Shown piece by piece: positions 54,880 through 63,719 of a stretch of DNA of 64,000 bases; positions within the stretch are counted from its first letter, which is position 1, and the number at the start of each line of letters is the position of its first letter. Origin of the DNA: Sphingomonas_E sp042693015 (GTDB lineage Bacteria > Pseudomonadota > Alphaproteobacteria > Sphingomonadales > Sphingomonadaceae); assembly GCF_042693015.1 (NCBI RefSeq), contig NZ_CP170544.1, forward strand, positions 3,286,001 to 3,350,000, read 5' to 3'. The translations under genes were made by a program, and so were the position numbers. The notes beneath the pieces were generated by a model that saw only the letters and a program-made list of their open reading frames with translations, was not told where the DNA came from and ran no database searches.

Positions 54880-55364
54880 GACGACTGGTTCCCTATCCTG
54901 TGCTGGCCACCGGATTGCTGATCATGTGGTTGCTGCTTAATCAATCGATTGCAGCCAGTCAGCTGGTCCTGGGAGCAGTCGTTGCAATCGCGGCCTGCCA
55001 TGCCATGGCGGCGCTTCGACCGCAGCCCGTCAGGATCCGGACCCTTCGGCCTGCCCCAAGGCTCGCGGCGGCCGTCCTGGTGGACATCGTCCGCTCAAAT
55101 ATGGCCGTGGCAAAAATCCTCCTCTCCCCTGCCCGGCCCGACCGGGTATCGGGTTTCGTGCGGCTGCCACTCGCCATGACGAACCAGTATGGGCTGGCGA
55201 TTCTCGCTTGCATTATAACGGCAACCCCCGGGACTCTGTGGGTCCAGTTCGATCGTCGCACCGGCGAACTCCTCGTCCACATTCTGGACGTTGTGGACGA
55301 ACAGGCCTGGATCCGCCTGATCAAACATCGCTACGAGCAAGCCCTCATGGAGATCTTCGAATGA
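54876..55364 (+). CDS. mrpE: Na+/H+ antiporter subunit MrpE
   Basis: This 162-residue protein overlaps the mrpD stop by four bases (ATGA). Hydrophobic N-terminal helices (VLATGLLIMWLLLNQSIAAS, LVLGAVVAIAACHAMAAL) precede the conserved segment NQYGLAILACIITATPGTLW, as in MrpE. Confidence 0.94.
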   Translation: MRRLVPYPVLATGLLIMWLLLNQSIAASQLVLGAVVAIAACHAMAALRPQPVRIRTLRPAPRLAAAVLVDIVRSNMAVAKILLSPARPDRVSGFVRLPLAMTNQYGLAILACIITATPGTLWVQFDRRTGELLVHILDVVDEQAWIRLIKHRYEQALMEIFE

Positions 55365-55642
55365 CGACGCTTCTCCTGGCATGGGCGGTGACCGCCTCTC
55401 AGGTCATGCTGGGCCTCGCCATGGCCTGCGTAGCGACCCGCTTTCTGTCAGGTCCTCGCGCGCAGGATCGCGTTCTCGGTCTCGACAGCGTTTACGTGAA
55501 CGCGATGCTTTTGATGCTGACTTTCGGAATACAGACCGGCCGAACCCATTATTTCGAAGCCGCCCTGGCGATCGCTCTCCTCGGTTTTGCCGGCACGGTC
55601 GCGCTGTCCAAATTCCTCATGCGCGGTGAGGTCATCGAATGA
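55361..55642 (+). CDS. mrpF: Na+/H+ antiporter subunit MrpF
   Basis: This 93-residue protein starts at ATG 55361, overlapping the mrpE stop. It has three membrane helices. The central GPRAQDRVLGLDSVYVNAML is the MrpF signature (RxxDRVxxLD). It lies between mrpE and mrpG, as in known operons. Confidence 0.94.
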   Translation: MTTLLLAWAVTASQVMLGLAMACVATRFLSGPRAQDRVLGLDSVYVNAMLLMLTFGIQTGRTHYFEAALAIALLGFAGTVALSKFLMRGEVIE

Positions 55643-56007
55643 TACAAGCTCCGGATCTCCCCCCCTGGGCGGCACTGATCGTCGCTCTGCTGGTTCTGCT
55701 CGGCGCTGGCATCACCCTCATCGGTTCCTTGGGGCTGCTCAGACTCAAATCCTTTTACGAGCGCGCGCATGCGCCGACATTAGGTTCAACCATGGGCACC
55801 GGCTGCATCGTCGCGGGATCTATGCTGTGTTTCTCAGTCCTCCAGTCCCGGCCGCTCGTCCATGAATTGCTGATCATTGCTTTCATGGCGGTGACAACGC
55901 CCATCACGTTGATGCTTCTGGCGCGGGCATCACTTTATCGTGACCGTACGGAAGGGAGCGAACTCGTTCCGGCTCAGGATGCGAAGCGGGTTACGCAGCC
56001 AGAGTGA
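55639..56007 (+). CDS. mrpG: Na+/H+ antiporter subunit MrpG
   Basis: This 122-residue protein overlaps mrpF by four bases. It reads LLVLLGAGITLIGSLGLLRL, then KSFYERAHAPTLGSTMGTGC, the MrpG signature, and a final helix near VTTPITLMLLARASLYRD. Last gene of the operon. Confidence 0.94.
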   Translation: MIQAPDLPPWAALIVALLVLLGAGITLIGSLGLLRLKSFYERAHAPTLGSTMGTGCIVAGSMLCFSVLQSRPLVHELLIIAFMAVTTPITLMLLARASLYRDRTEGSELVPAQDAKRVTQPE

Positions 56008-56388
56008 TCGCCTTGGCAAGCGCCGGGGCGTCGCCCGCGCCCAATGCCTTTCAGATGCGGCGCTATTGCCGCGCGGTTGCTTCATCTGACTGTCCCTGCC
56101 CCATGTCCACGGAACGGGTTTCAACAGCCAGCTCATACGCGACAAGGCCGGCCTATTTGCGCTTCTCGACTCGTCCCGAATCGAGTCATTGTTCTCATTA
56201 TGAGCCGACGAAAGCTTTTAGGCGGTCGAGTTCGAGCTTTGAACGACCGCAATGGCGAAGGATTGCTGCCGTTGATTGAGCTTGAGAACGATGGCGGTTT
56301 TCGCGAGGGCCTGAAGCCGTCGAGCGGCAGCCCTGTCGGGGTTAGCGAACGTTGACAGGTGCGCCCGCCTTCACTCAGATCATCGACG
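56008..56388. other. intergenic region after mrpG
   Basis: About 380 bases without a supported gene. It contains the third copy of the dispersed 21-base element. Confidence 0.45.
56173..56193 (+). repeat. dispersed intergenic element, copy C
   Basis: It begins TCCCGAATCG and ends CATTGTTC. It differs from copy A (14843) at four positions near the centre. Confidence 0.35.
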
Positions 56389-56603
56389 ATGGACCGCAAG
56401 AATAATTCCAGAAAGCGCTTAGGACTGATTGGCGCATTGTTTGTGGCAAGTGGACTTGTCGTGGCAGGGACCAAATCGATCCTTTGGCCGCCCACCCCGA
56501 TCCCGGTCGCTCTCGTAGACGGCACTTACGCCAACTCGTGCTGCTCGGACTGAACCGCACCGGGTTGGCCGGAGGCTCCAACTCCTGAGAAGGTGGAGCC
56601 TGT

Positions 56604-56930
56604 ATGAGCAAGACGACGAACAAATTTGCGCCCGAGGTGCGCGAGCGCGCGGTACGGATGGTGCTGGACCACGAAGCTGATCATCCGTCACGCTGGGCTG
56701 CTATCGTTTCGATCTCAGAGAAGATCGGCTGCGTTCCGCAGACGTTGTTTGAGTGGGTGAAGAAGGCTGAGGTCGATAGCGGCAAGCGTGCTGGTGTCCC
56801 GACCGAAGTTGCCGACAAGGTGAAGGCACTGGAACGCGAGGTCCGCGAGTTGCGGCAGGCCAACGAGATTCTCCGCAAGGCGTCGGCATATTTTGCGCAG
56901 GCGGAGCTCGACCGCCCGTTCCGGCGATGA
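56604..56930 (+). CDS. IS3-family transposase OrfA (helix-turn-helix)
   Basis: This 108-residue protein contains KFAPEVRERAVRMVLDHEAD and ISEKIGCVPQTLFEWVKKAE (helix-turn-helix), then the leucine-zipper-like KVKALEREVRELRQANEILRK and KASAYFAQAELDR end typical of IS3 OrfA. It overlaps orfB by ATGA. Confidence 0.93.
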   Translation: MSKTTNKFAPEVRERAVRMVLDHEADHPSRWAAIVSISEKIGCVPQTLFEWVKKAEVDSGKRAGVPTEVADKVKALEREVRELRQANEILRKASAYFAQAELDRPFRR

Positions 56931-57832
56931 TCGCCTTCATTGACGATCACCGCGATGCCTATGGGGTCGAGCCGATCTGCCGCGTTCTGCCGATCGCCCC
57001 ATCGACGTATTTCGAGCGTGTCGCGCAGCGACGGAATCCAATGCGCCTATCGGCGCGAGCGCAGCGAGATCAGGTTCTCAAGCCCGAGATCGCGCGCGTG
57101 TTCGCCGAGAACTTCGCGGTCTACGGCGTGCGCAAGGTCTGGCGGCAGATGATCCGAGAAGGCTTTCTGGTCGCCCGCTGCACGGTCGCACGGCTGATGC
57201 GTGAGATGGGCTTGGCAGGCGTGATCCGGGGCAAGCCGGTGCGCACGACCATCAGCGACAAAGCGGCGCCGTGCCCGCTCGATCACGTCAACCGCCAGTT
57301 CTACGCGCCAGCGCCGAATATGCTGTGGGTGTCGGATTTCACGTACGTCGCGACCTGGGCGGGGTTCGTCTACGTCGCCTTCGTCATCGATACCTACGCC
57401 AGGCGGATCGTTGGCTGGCGAGCCAGCAGGACGGCACATGCCAGCTTCGTCCTCGACGCCTTGGAACAGGCGCTTCACGATAGACGGCCGGCCCATCGGG
57501 GCGGCCTCATCCATCATAGCGACCGCGGGTCGCAATACGTATCCATCAAGTACACCGAGCGCCTTGCCGAAGCCGGGATCGAGCCGTCGGTCGGTAGCGT
57601 CGGCGATAGCTACGACAACGCTTTGGCCGAGACAATCAACGGCCTCTACAAGGCCGAGGTGATCCACAGGCGTGGGCCGTGGCGCAGCTTCGAAGCCGTC
57701 GAATACGCCACGCTCGAATGGGTCGACTGGTTCAACCATCGTCGACTGCTTGAGACTATCGGCAACATCCCGCCTGCCGAAGCCGAAGAGCAATATTATG
57801 CTGCCGCGAACGACATCGATATGGCAGCGTGA
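56927..57832 (+). CDS. IS3-family transposase OrfB (DDE integrase)
   Basis: This 301-residue protein has an N-terminal HTH_21-like region (VYGVRKVWRQMIREGFLVAR) and an rve integrase core. The DDE residues are seen in WVSDFTYVATW (D), HHSDRGSQYVS (D) and DNALAETINGLYKAE (E). Intact. It may be made alone from its ATG or as a frameshift fusion with OrfA. Confidence 0.94.
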   Translation: MIAFIDDHRDAYGVEPICRVLPIAPSTYFERVAQRRNPMRLSARAQRDQVLKPEIARVFAENFAVYGVRKVWRQMIREGFLVARCTVARLMREMGLAGVIRGKPVRTTISDKAAPCPLDHVNRQFYAPAPNMLWVSDFTYVATWAGFVYVAFVIDTYARRIVGWRASRTAHASFVLDALEQALHDRRPAHRGGLIHHSDRGSQYVSIKYTERLAEAGIEPSVGSVGDSYDNALAETINGLYKAEVIHRRGPWRSFEAVEYATLEWVDWFNHRRLLETIGNIPPAEAEEQYYAAANDIDMAA

Positions 57833-58179
57833 CTCACAACCCAACGCCTCCGGCAGACCCGGCGCGGTTCAGACATCGTTCTTCAGAACGGTCTTACAAG
57901 CATTGATGGAAAACGGGTCTCGTTTACGCTCGGTCGAGACAACGTGGGCCTCTTTGCGATCCCCGCCGATAGCATTTCACTAGCGCGGGATCAGGTGATT
58001 TTAGGTGGCCGGCAACCTTACAAGCTGCGGTTTGACAATCCCAATTATCCAACTTCGTTCGACGTCGCCAACTTCGCCGAGGGTGACGTGATGGGATGGA
58101 CGGCCCCTGCACCAGCGTAGCTGTGCGATGATGGCCGTAGAGCCATGTGTGGACGGCCCCTGCGGCGCAAGAGGTATTT

Positions 58180-58300
58180 GGGGGTGAGCGACAGCACTGG
58201 TCGGGTGCATCCATGTGTTCGGCCTGTTCATGCAGCGCCGCATGGCTGCTGGCCCTGATGTAATCCGCGGATCGCTTCCCTAATCACGTCATCGTGCTCT
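58180..58300 (-). ncRNA. candidate seekRNA/bridge RNA of the second IS1111-type element
   Basis: The conserved blocks GGTCGGGTGCA (58199-58209), CGGCCTGTT.ATGCAG and TGCTGGCCCTGATG (from 58247) match the 14.9-kb element at identical spacing. Variable segment 1 (58210-58218, TCCATGTGT) shares CCATGTGT with the left junction at 58143-58150. Variable segment 2 (58236-58246) contains CATGGC, the complement of GCCATG at 58142-58147. Exact RNA ends and strand are inferred. Confidence 0.45.
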
Positions 58301-58398
58301 GTGGCACTCTGCTCCCCTGGGTTATCGCGATCCCCGGTCTGACCGGTCTGTCATCACTTCAAAGACCCCTACGCCATCTCGTTCTCAGCCGATGGCGA

Positions 58399-59415
58399 TC
58401 ATGCAACTGCAGGCTGATAAGTCTGGTGCCGAGCCATCACGGCCCAAGCGACGCGTGCCGTCTTGTTGGCAAAAGCGACGGTAGCGATCTTCACCGGCTT
58501 ACGCTCCAGGAGCTGCGCTGCCCATGGGTGCCTGCCGGCATCTTTGCGAACCATCCGCATGACCGCCGTGGCGCCGACGACGAGTAAGCGTCGGAGATAG
58601 CCATCTCCCTGTTTACTGATCCCGCCCAAGCGCTCCTTGCCGCCCGAGCTGTGCGGTCGAGGGGTCAGGCCCAGCCATGCCGCGAACTGGCGGCCGGATC
58701 GGAACATCGATGCATCCGGCACTGCAGCGGCAATCGCCGAGGCGGTGATCGGCCCGATGCCGGGTATGGTTGCGAGGCGCCGGCTTGCGCCGTCGTTGCG
58801 ATGCCAGGCGACGATCTGCGTCTCCAACTGCTCGATCTCGCCAGCAAGAGCTCGGAGCTGCGCCGCGATAGTATGCAACGCAGATCGCGCATGTGCCGGC
58901 ACGAGATCCTTTGCTTCTTGAACAAGCTTCACCAGCGTGGTTACACCGCCAAGGCCCTTGCTCGAGATGATGCCATACTCGCCCAGGTGCGCCCGCAGGG
59001 CGTTGATGAGACCGGTGCGCTGCCGGACCAGAAGGTCGCGGGTCTTGTGCAGCATCAACACGGCCTGCTGTTCTGGCGTCTTCACGGCAACGAAGCGCAT
59101 GGTCGGTCGAGTCACGGCTTCGCAAATCGCCTCGGCATCGGCGGCGTCTGTCTTCCCCCGCTTCACATAAGGCTTTACGTATGCCGGCGGCATCAACCGC
59201 ACCTCGTGACCCAGCTTCATCAACTCCCGACCCCAGTAGTGCGCCGACGCGCACGCCTCCATGCCGACAAGGCAGGGCGGCAATCCGCCAAAGAACTTCA
59301 AGACTTCCGCACGCCGCAACTGCCGGCGCTCGATAATCTTGCCTCCTGCGTCGATCGCGTGAACCTGAAATACGTTCTTCGCCAGATCCAATCCGACGGT
59401 CACTATCTCCTGCAT
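58399..59415 (-). CDS. IS110-superfamily transposase (DEDD, IS1111 type)
   Basis: This 338-residue protein has VTVGLDLAKNVFQVHAIDAG, then KRGKTDAADAEAICEAVTRP (DEDD) and TIPGIGPITASAIAAAVPDA, and RSGRQFAAWLGLTPRPHSSG with the likely serine nucleophile. Intact and related to the transposase at 15.2 kb. Confidence 0.92.
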   Translation of the reverse strand: MQEIVTVGLDLAKNVFQVHAIDAGGKIIERRQLRRAEVLKFFGGLPPCLVGMEACASAHYWGRELMKLGHEVRLMPPAYVKPYVKRGKTDAADAEAICEAVTRPTMRFVAVKTPEQQAVLMLHKTRDLLVRQRTGLINALRAHLGEYGIISSKGLGGVTTLVKLVQEAKDLVPAHARSALHTIAAQLRALAGEIEQLETQIVAWHRNDGASRRLATIPGIGPITASAIAAAVPDASMFRSGRQFAAWLGLTPRPHSSGGKERLGGISKQGDGYLRRLLVVGATAVMRMVRKDAGRHPWAAQLLERKPVKIATVAFANKTARVAWAVMARHQTYQPAVA

Positions 59416-59696
59416 GGGACGGCTCCTCTAGACGTGGCTCTACGGCCATCATCGCACAGCTACGCTGGTGCAGGGGCCGTCCATCCCATCAGGTCAAGGG
59501 CCGCAGTTATATTTTCAGGCGCAAATAACGCATCCTGGGAAGCGTTGCACCGCCGCGCTCCTACCGCTTTGTCGGCGGGTCCGGACTGGCAGGATTTTTG
59601 TTGTCGTCCCATTCCGGCGTTTTAAAGAAAGCGCCACCGGCGGCGGCTCGGCCTCGGCGAAGGGTTCATTCAGGACACGTGAAAGGCCCGAACAGC

Positions 59697-60317
59697 CTAC
59701 TGCGCCCCTTCCGGCCTGGCATCTGCATCCTTTTGCGCCGCATCACCTATGCGATTCCAGCTCGCGGGCTTTTCACTGGCCATCATCCGCTGACCACCTT
59801 CCCAGCGATCAGTGTTCATGATTCCGGCGGCCATCCGTTCAGGCAGATGCCAGCTTACAGGAAGCATCCGGGCAATTGTCCCCGGCAGGAAGGACCACAG
59901 CAGTACGCCAAGCGCGAACGCGTAGCCCGCGGATCGGCGAACGGTTCTCGCTTGTTCGCGCTCATTCCGCGCGCCCTGAAGCGCGGTCTTCAACTGCTTC
60001 ACCTGCTCATCCAACCGGGCGCCTGCCTCACGGATCGTCTGGCTGTCTTCGCGACGAGCGCCCTGCCCCGCCTTTTCCAGCTCCTGCACGAGTTGGACGG
60101 GCGACAGCCGCATTGCTGGCAGACTGGCGATATGCCCCGACCATTCGCTGATGTCCTTGAGCCGCGTGCTCATCTCGACGAGTGTTCGCGAATAATCCGG
60201 CACAGCCTGATGCTCTGCCGCAAGCTGCTCGGTGGCGCGCCGCAGCAGCGCCACCTCGCCGCGAAGATCCTCGAACGCCCGCGCCGCGTCCGCCTCTGGT
60301 GAAGCATTTCGATCCAT
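59697..60317 (-). CDS. DUF6118-family protein
   Basis: This 206-residue protein starts at ATG 60317, nine bases after the traA stop. Residues 15-130 are helical and coiled-coil-like (ARAFEDLRGEVALLRRATEQ, DSQTIREAGARLDEQVKQLK). A membrane helix follows (SAGYAFALGVLLWSFLPGTI), then a polar C-terminus. It resembles DUF6118 proteins found next to traA in alphaproteobacterial plasmids. A role in conjugation is inferred from linkage. Confidence 0.8.
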   Translation of the reverse strand: MDRNASPEADAARAFEDLRGEVALLRRATEQLAAEHQAVPDYSRTLVEMSTRLKDISEWSGHIASLPAMRLSPVQLVQELEKAGQGARREDSQTIREAGARLDEQVKQLKTALQGARNEREQARTVRRSAGYAFALGVLLWSFLPGTIARMLPVSWHLPERMAAGIMNTDRWEGGQRMMASEKPASWNRIGDAAQKDADARPEGAQ

Positions 60318-60326
60318 CCTCGAGGT

Positions 60327-63239
60327 CTAGCGCGAAAGCCCACGGTCCTTCGAGCGGTCGAACCATTCTGACAGCGTGTGAGACAATTGGCGCTCTTCGA
60401 ATACGCGAATTCCAAGCTCCTCCTTGCGCTGCCGGACGAGCGACTCGAGTTGGGGATCGCGCTCCAGCGATTTGGCCATACCGATGACCTCGTCCTGGGC
60501 CGCGGCAGCAGCACGCTCCTTGCCAAGCGCCGCAAACCGCTCATAGGCCCGATACTGCCTCCGAAAATCCTCGACGAACCGATCGGCCCGTTTCTCCGGA
60601 TCGGTTCGGATCTCAGCCTCAAGCTGCATCGCACGTATGGCGTTGGCGGTATTGCCCTTGGCCGCATCCTCGACCAGCGAAGCTTCGCGCCCGAACGCAT
60701 TGGCCAGATCGTGCGATGCGTGGGGCTTCAGGTTGTCGAGCAGCTCGCGGCTCTTGCGTAGCGCATCCTGCTGATGCGGCAGTGGACTGAGGCCGCGCTG
60801 GCGTGTCTGCCTGATATCCGCAGTCGCCCGCGCCAAGCGCTGGACCGCTTGGCCCAGCGCAGCCCCCTCCCCTCGTCCCACAGGACGCGATGGCGTGGGA
60901 TCAAGCCGCAAGCCGGGAAGCATTCGCTGCTGGGGCTCGGATGGCAGGCGGAGACCCGCGAAGATGCTCTTCCGCTCGAACTTGGGCTCCGGCGTCGGCT
61001 GATCGACGTCGCGCCCAAGTCGGATGATCTGGCGGCGGTCAGCGAAATCGCGGACGTGATCGCTCGCCATGTCCTTGGGGCGCTCGCGGCTGAGCGTGCG
61101 GATGAGCTTGCCGCGATCGGCAAACTCGTCCTGGCCATAATGAAGATCCACGCTCGACCGATGCCGGGACAGCGCCACATAGGTGGCGTGCCGATCGAGA
61201 CCGGGTGTGGCCAGCACATGGACGCGATCGACGGTCATTCCCTGGGTCTTGTGGATGGTCGCAGCATAACCATGGTCGAAGTCGGCATAATCCCTGGTGT
61301 CGAAGGCCACGCTCCGGCCATCGTCCAGTAACACCGCCATGCGTGTCGGGTTCAGGCTGTCGATTGTTCCCCGCGTGCCATTCTTCACGCCCAGGCTTCG
61401 CTCGTTGCGAAGGAACATGATCCGGTCGCCCGCTGCAAACTGACGGCCGCCGCGTGCTGTCTGGATTTCCACATCCTGGCCGAGCCCCCCGGTAGCCCGG
61501 ACACGCTCCCTCGCCGCCTGGTTGAGTTCAGCCACCTCGGCGCGGGTGTGCGACAGGATGATCCGACTTTCCTCCGGCGCCGCCTGCCGATCGCGGTCCC
61601 AACGATCGATCAGGCTTGCTCGCGCTACTTCGCGTGTGGTGGCGGGATGGACATGACCCGCTTCGTCATAGGCAAGGATGGCCTCACCGGTGCGCCCCGT
61701 TGCAAGGTGGCGCGTGGCGTTACGCTGCCAGCCTTCGCGCTGCCGGCGGATCTCGCTGATCTCGACGCTGCCATGCCGTTCCGTGACCGAACGGAAGGCA
61801 GCACCCGCCTCGATCGCCTGAAGCTGTTCGGCATCGCCAACCAGCACCAGCTTGGCGCCGCGCTTCTGAGCCTCGCGCACCACGCGCTCCATCTGGCGCG
61901 CGCCCACCATGCCGGCCTCGTCGATGACCAGCACATCGCGCGATGACAGGAGATCGCGTCCTGCCGCCCATTGATGTTCGGCACTCGCGATCGTTCGTGA
62001 TGCGATGCCCGATCCATGTTCGAGATTTTCGGCGGCGATCCCGGACAAGGCGAGCCCCGTCACCCGATAGCCTTCGGCTTCCCACGCATCCCGCGCGACC
62101 CCGAGCATCGCCGACTTGCCGCTGCCGGCATAGCCGATGACGCTGACCAGGCCATCGTGACGCATGAGCCGTTCAAGTGCGGTGCGCTGCTCATCCCCCA
62201 GCACCAGACCTTGCGCGGCACTTGCCGCGAGCGCCCGATCGATCCGCTGGCGGGCGACACCACGATCCGTCCGTTCGACCAGCGCATCGACGCCGCGCTC
62301 CAGCCGGCGTTCGACCTCCAGCATCTCGCGACTGGTGAACCGGACCTCGCCACGCCCGTCCTTGCCAAGCTCGATCAGATCCGGCGACGCTCTCACCGCT
62401 GCCATCACCTGTTCGAACTGCTCCCTCCCCTCGCTGTGGCGATGGACGAACATGGCGAGGTCGCGCTTGGTGAAGGTCGCCTGATGGTGCGTGATCGCGT
62501 CGAGGGCGAGGGATGGATTGGCGATGATCTTCTCGCCATTGGCGCGCGCAATCGCATGGTGCTCTGCGAGGCGCTCCGGATCGAGGCCCTTCGCCGCCAT
62601 GCGCGAGGCCGCCGGACCAATCTTGTGCTGCGGCTCAAGGTCGATTCCTTGGGCTTCTAGCGATCGGTGATCGACCCGCGCGTCGATATCGAGTTCGGCC
62701 AGCCGCTCGTTGACATGGTCGGCCCAGGCCTCGCGCCAATGCTCCAGCAGGGAATTGGCATTCCACTCGCGAACCTTCGGACCAAATCGATCCTCTTCGA
62801 TGGCGCGCATCGTGAGCATGACATGGGCGTGGGGCTTCGGTTGCCCGTCGCTGCCCATGTCCCAATGCACATTGAGATCGGCGACTATGCCGCGCTCGAC
62901 AAATTCCCGCGCGACGAACTCGCGGGCGAGCCGAATGCCCTCGGCGTGGTCCAGCTCACGTGGAATGGCGAACTCGACCTCGCGGGCAAGCTGCGCGTCT
63001 TTGCGAACCTCCGCCGCCTCGACCGCATTCCAGAGTTTCTCGCGATCCTGCCACGCCTCCGGCGCGCCGTTCGGCAGCAGCACTTCGGAATGGACGACGC
63101 CGGCCTTGTTGGAGAAGTCGTGATGACGATCGAGCCGCTCGTCATAGAGCCGGGTGGCAGCGCGATAGGCCGAAGATGCGAGCGCAGACGAGCCGTTGGC
63201 GCGGCTGATGACTTTTGCGGAGAAGTGGTAGATCGCCAT
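60327..63239 (-). CDS. traA: Ti-type conjugative relaxase-helicase TraA
   Basis: This 970-residue protein starts at ATG 63239; an in-frame extension to 63299 would cover the oriT. Residues 1-220 are a MobA/MobL relaxase with the likely catalytic Y25 (SSAYRAATRLYDER) and the metal-binding H125, H137 and H139 (HWDMGSDGQPKPHAHV). The RecD/TraI-like helicase has Walker A GYAGSGKS at 369-376, Walker B VLVIDEAGMVG, and YAATIHKTQGMTVDR. The helical C-terminus is about 200 residues. It nicks oriT and unwinds the transferred strand. Confidence 0.93.
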   Translation of the reverse strand: MAIYHFSAKVISRANGSSALASSAYRAATRLYDERLDRHHDFSNKAGVVHSEVLLPNGAPEAWQDREKLWNAVEAAEVRKDAQLAREVEFAIPRELDHAEGIRLAREFVAREFVERGIVADLNVHWDMGSDGQPKPHAHVMLTMRAIEEDRFGPKVREWNANSLLEHWREAWADHVNERLAELDIDARVDHRSLEAQGIDLEPQHKIGPAASRMAAKGLDPERLAEHHAIARANGEKIIANPSLALDAITHHQATFTKRDLAMFVHRHSEGREQFEQVMAAVRASPDLIELGKDGRGEVRFTSREMLEVERRLERGVDALVERTDRGVARQRIDRALAASAAQGLVLGDEQRTALERLMRHDGLVSVIGYAGSGKSAMLGVARDAWEAEGYRVTGLALSGIAAENLEHGSGIASRTIASAEHQWAAGRDLLSSRDVLVIDEAGMVGARQMERVVREAQKRGAKLVLVGDAEQLQAIEAGAAFRSVTERHGSVEISEIRRQREGWQRNATRHLATGRTGEAILAYDEAGHVHPATTREVARASLIDRWDRDRQAAPEESRIILSHTRAEVAELNQAARERVRATGGLGQDVEIQTARGGRQFAAGDRIMFLRNERSLGVKNGTRGTIDSLNPTRMAVLLDDGRSVAFDTRDYADFDHGYAATIHKTQGMTVDRVHVLATPGLDRHATYVALSRHRSSVDLHYGQDEFADRGKLIRTLSRERPKDMASDHVRDFADRRQIIRLGRDVDQPTPEPKFERKSIFAGLRLPSEPQQRMLPGLRLDPTPSRPVGRGEGAALGQAVQRLARATADIRQTRQRGLSPLPHQQDALRKSRELLDNLKPHASHDLANAFGREASLVEDAAKGNTANAIRAMQLEAEIRTDPEKRADRFVEDFRRQYRAYERFAALGKERAAAAAQDEVIGMAKSLERDPQLESLVRQRKEELGIRVFEERQLSHTLSEWFDRSKDRGLSR

Positions 63240-63268
63240 GGCGGCAATCCATTTACACTTCTGAAGCG

Positions 63269-63297
63269 ACGTCGGCACGACGTATAAGCGCGCCCTC
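63269..63297 (-). other. predicted oriT (nic region)
   Basis: The palindrome ACGTCG-GCA-CGACGT (63269-63283) is followed by TATAAGCGCGCCCTC (63283-63297). It closely resembles the Q-type nic region, TAAGTGCGCCCTC. By analogy the nick would fall near 63292/63293. The site lies between divergent traA and traC, as in Ti plasmids. Confidence 0.75.
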
Positions 63298-63410
63298 AAA
63301 AGATTTCATCAATTTCGGGACTGCATTGTCTCACGAGATTTCAGGCGGTTGTGGCTGATCGAGTGCTGCGATAACTGGAATGCCCACTTGCATTACGAGG
63401 CTGGGCGACG

Positions 63411-63719
63411 ATGCGTAAACCGCGGGACTATGACGCCGAACTGAAAGCGCTCGACGACAAGGCCAGGAAGCTCAAGGAGCGGCGCGTGCGCCAGTTGGGC
63501 GAACTGGTGATTGCATGCGGTGCCGACGCGCTATCATCCGAACAGCTTGCCGGCGCGCTCCTGTCACTGAAGGATGCCAGCACACAAACGAAGGAGGCGT
63601 GGCGCTCGCGCGGCGCGGCTTTCTTTCGCGGCGAGAAGGCAAAGCCAGCTCGCAAGACTGGAGAGAAGCCGAATGGCACTTTGCCGCTCGATCTCCCGCC
63701 GCCATCGCCTCGAGCTTGA
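63411..63719 (+). CDS. traC: conjugal transfer protein TraC
   Basis: This 102-residue protein starts at ATG 63411. It reads RKPRDYDAELKALDDKARKL, RRVRQLGELVIACGADALSS and WRSRGAAFFRGEKAKPARKT. This is the TraC pattern of Ti/rhizobial plasmids: basic helical DNA-processing accessory. It is divergent from traA across oriT. Confidence 0.85.
   Translation: MRKPRDYDAELKALDDKARKLKERRVRQLGELVIACGADALSSEQLAGALLSLKDASTQTKEAWRSRGAAFFRGEKAKPARKTGEKPNGTLPLDLPPPSPRA

Larger units (their letters stand above)
56551..57871 (+). mobile_element. IS3-family insertion sequence, complete
   Basis: Terminal inverted repeats of 26 bases (23 identical) begin TGAACCGC at 56551 and end in its complement at 57871. Both sides are flanked by a 3-bp duplication, GAC (56548-56550 and 57872-57874). 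The element holds orfA and orfB and is 1321 bp. Intact ends, duplication and genes suggest that it is recent and possibly active. Confidence 0.92.
58089..59491 (-). mobile_element. IS110-superfamily element (IS1111 type) with 57-bp inverted repeats
   Basis: The sequences 58089-58145 and 59435-59491 are perfect inverted copies (57 of 57). Inside the left copy lies the element's own left repeat, TGTGGACGGCCCCTGC (58148-58163), which also occurs in reverse within the right copy. Ends this long are not normal for the group. The inner repeats probably mark the true element, with an inverted copy of its right end outside on the left. The element has a 3' non-coding tail like the one at 14.9 kb. Confidence 0.75.
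56389..59528 (+). pseudogene. small membrane protein gene interrupted by two insertion sequences
   Basis: Three pieces lie in one consistent frame. Piece 1 (56389-56550) is MDRKNNSRKRLGLIGALFVA...GTYANSCCSD with one N-terminal membrane helix. Piece 2 (57875-58088) is IVLQNGLTSIDGKRVSFTLG...FDVANFAEGD. Piece 3 (about 59494-59528) is VKGRSYIFRRK and a stop. Removing the IS3-family element with one copy of its GAC duplication restores piece 1 to piece 2 exactly. Removing the second element joins GACG to TCAAGGGC. The rebuilt product is about 138 residues with a soluble C-terminal domain after the helix. Family unknown. Confidence 0.75.
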
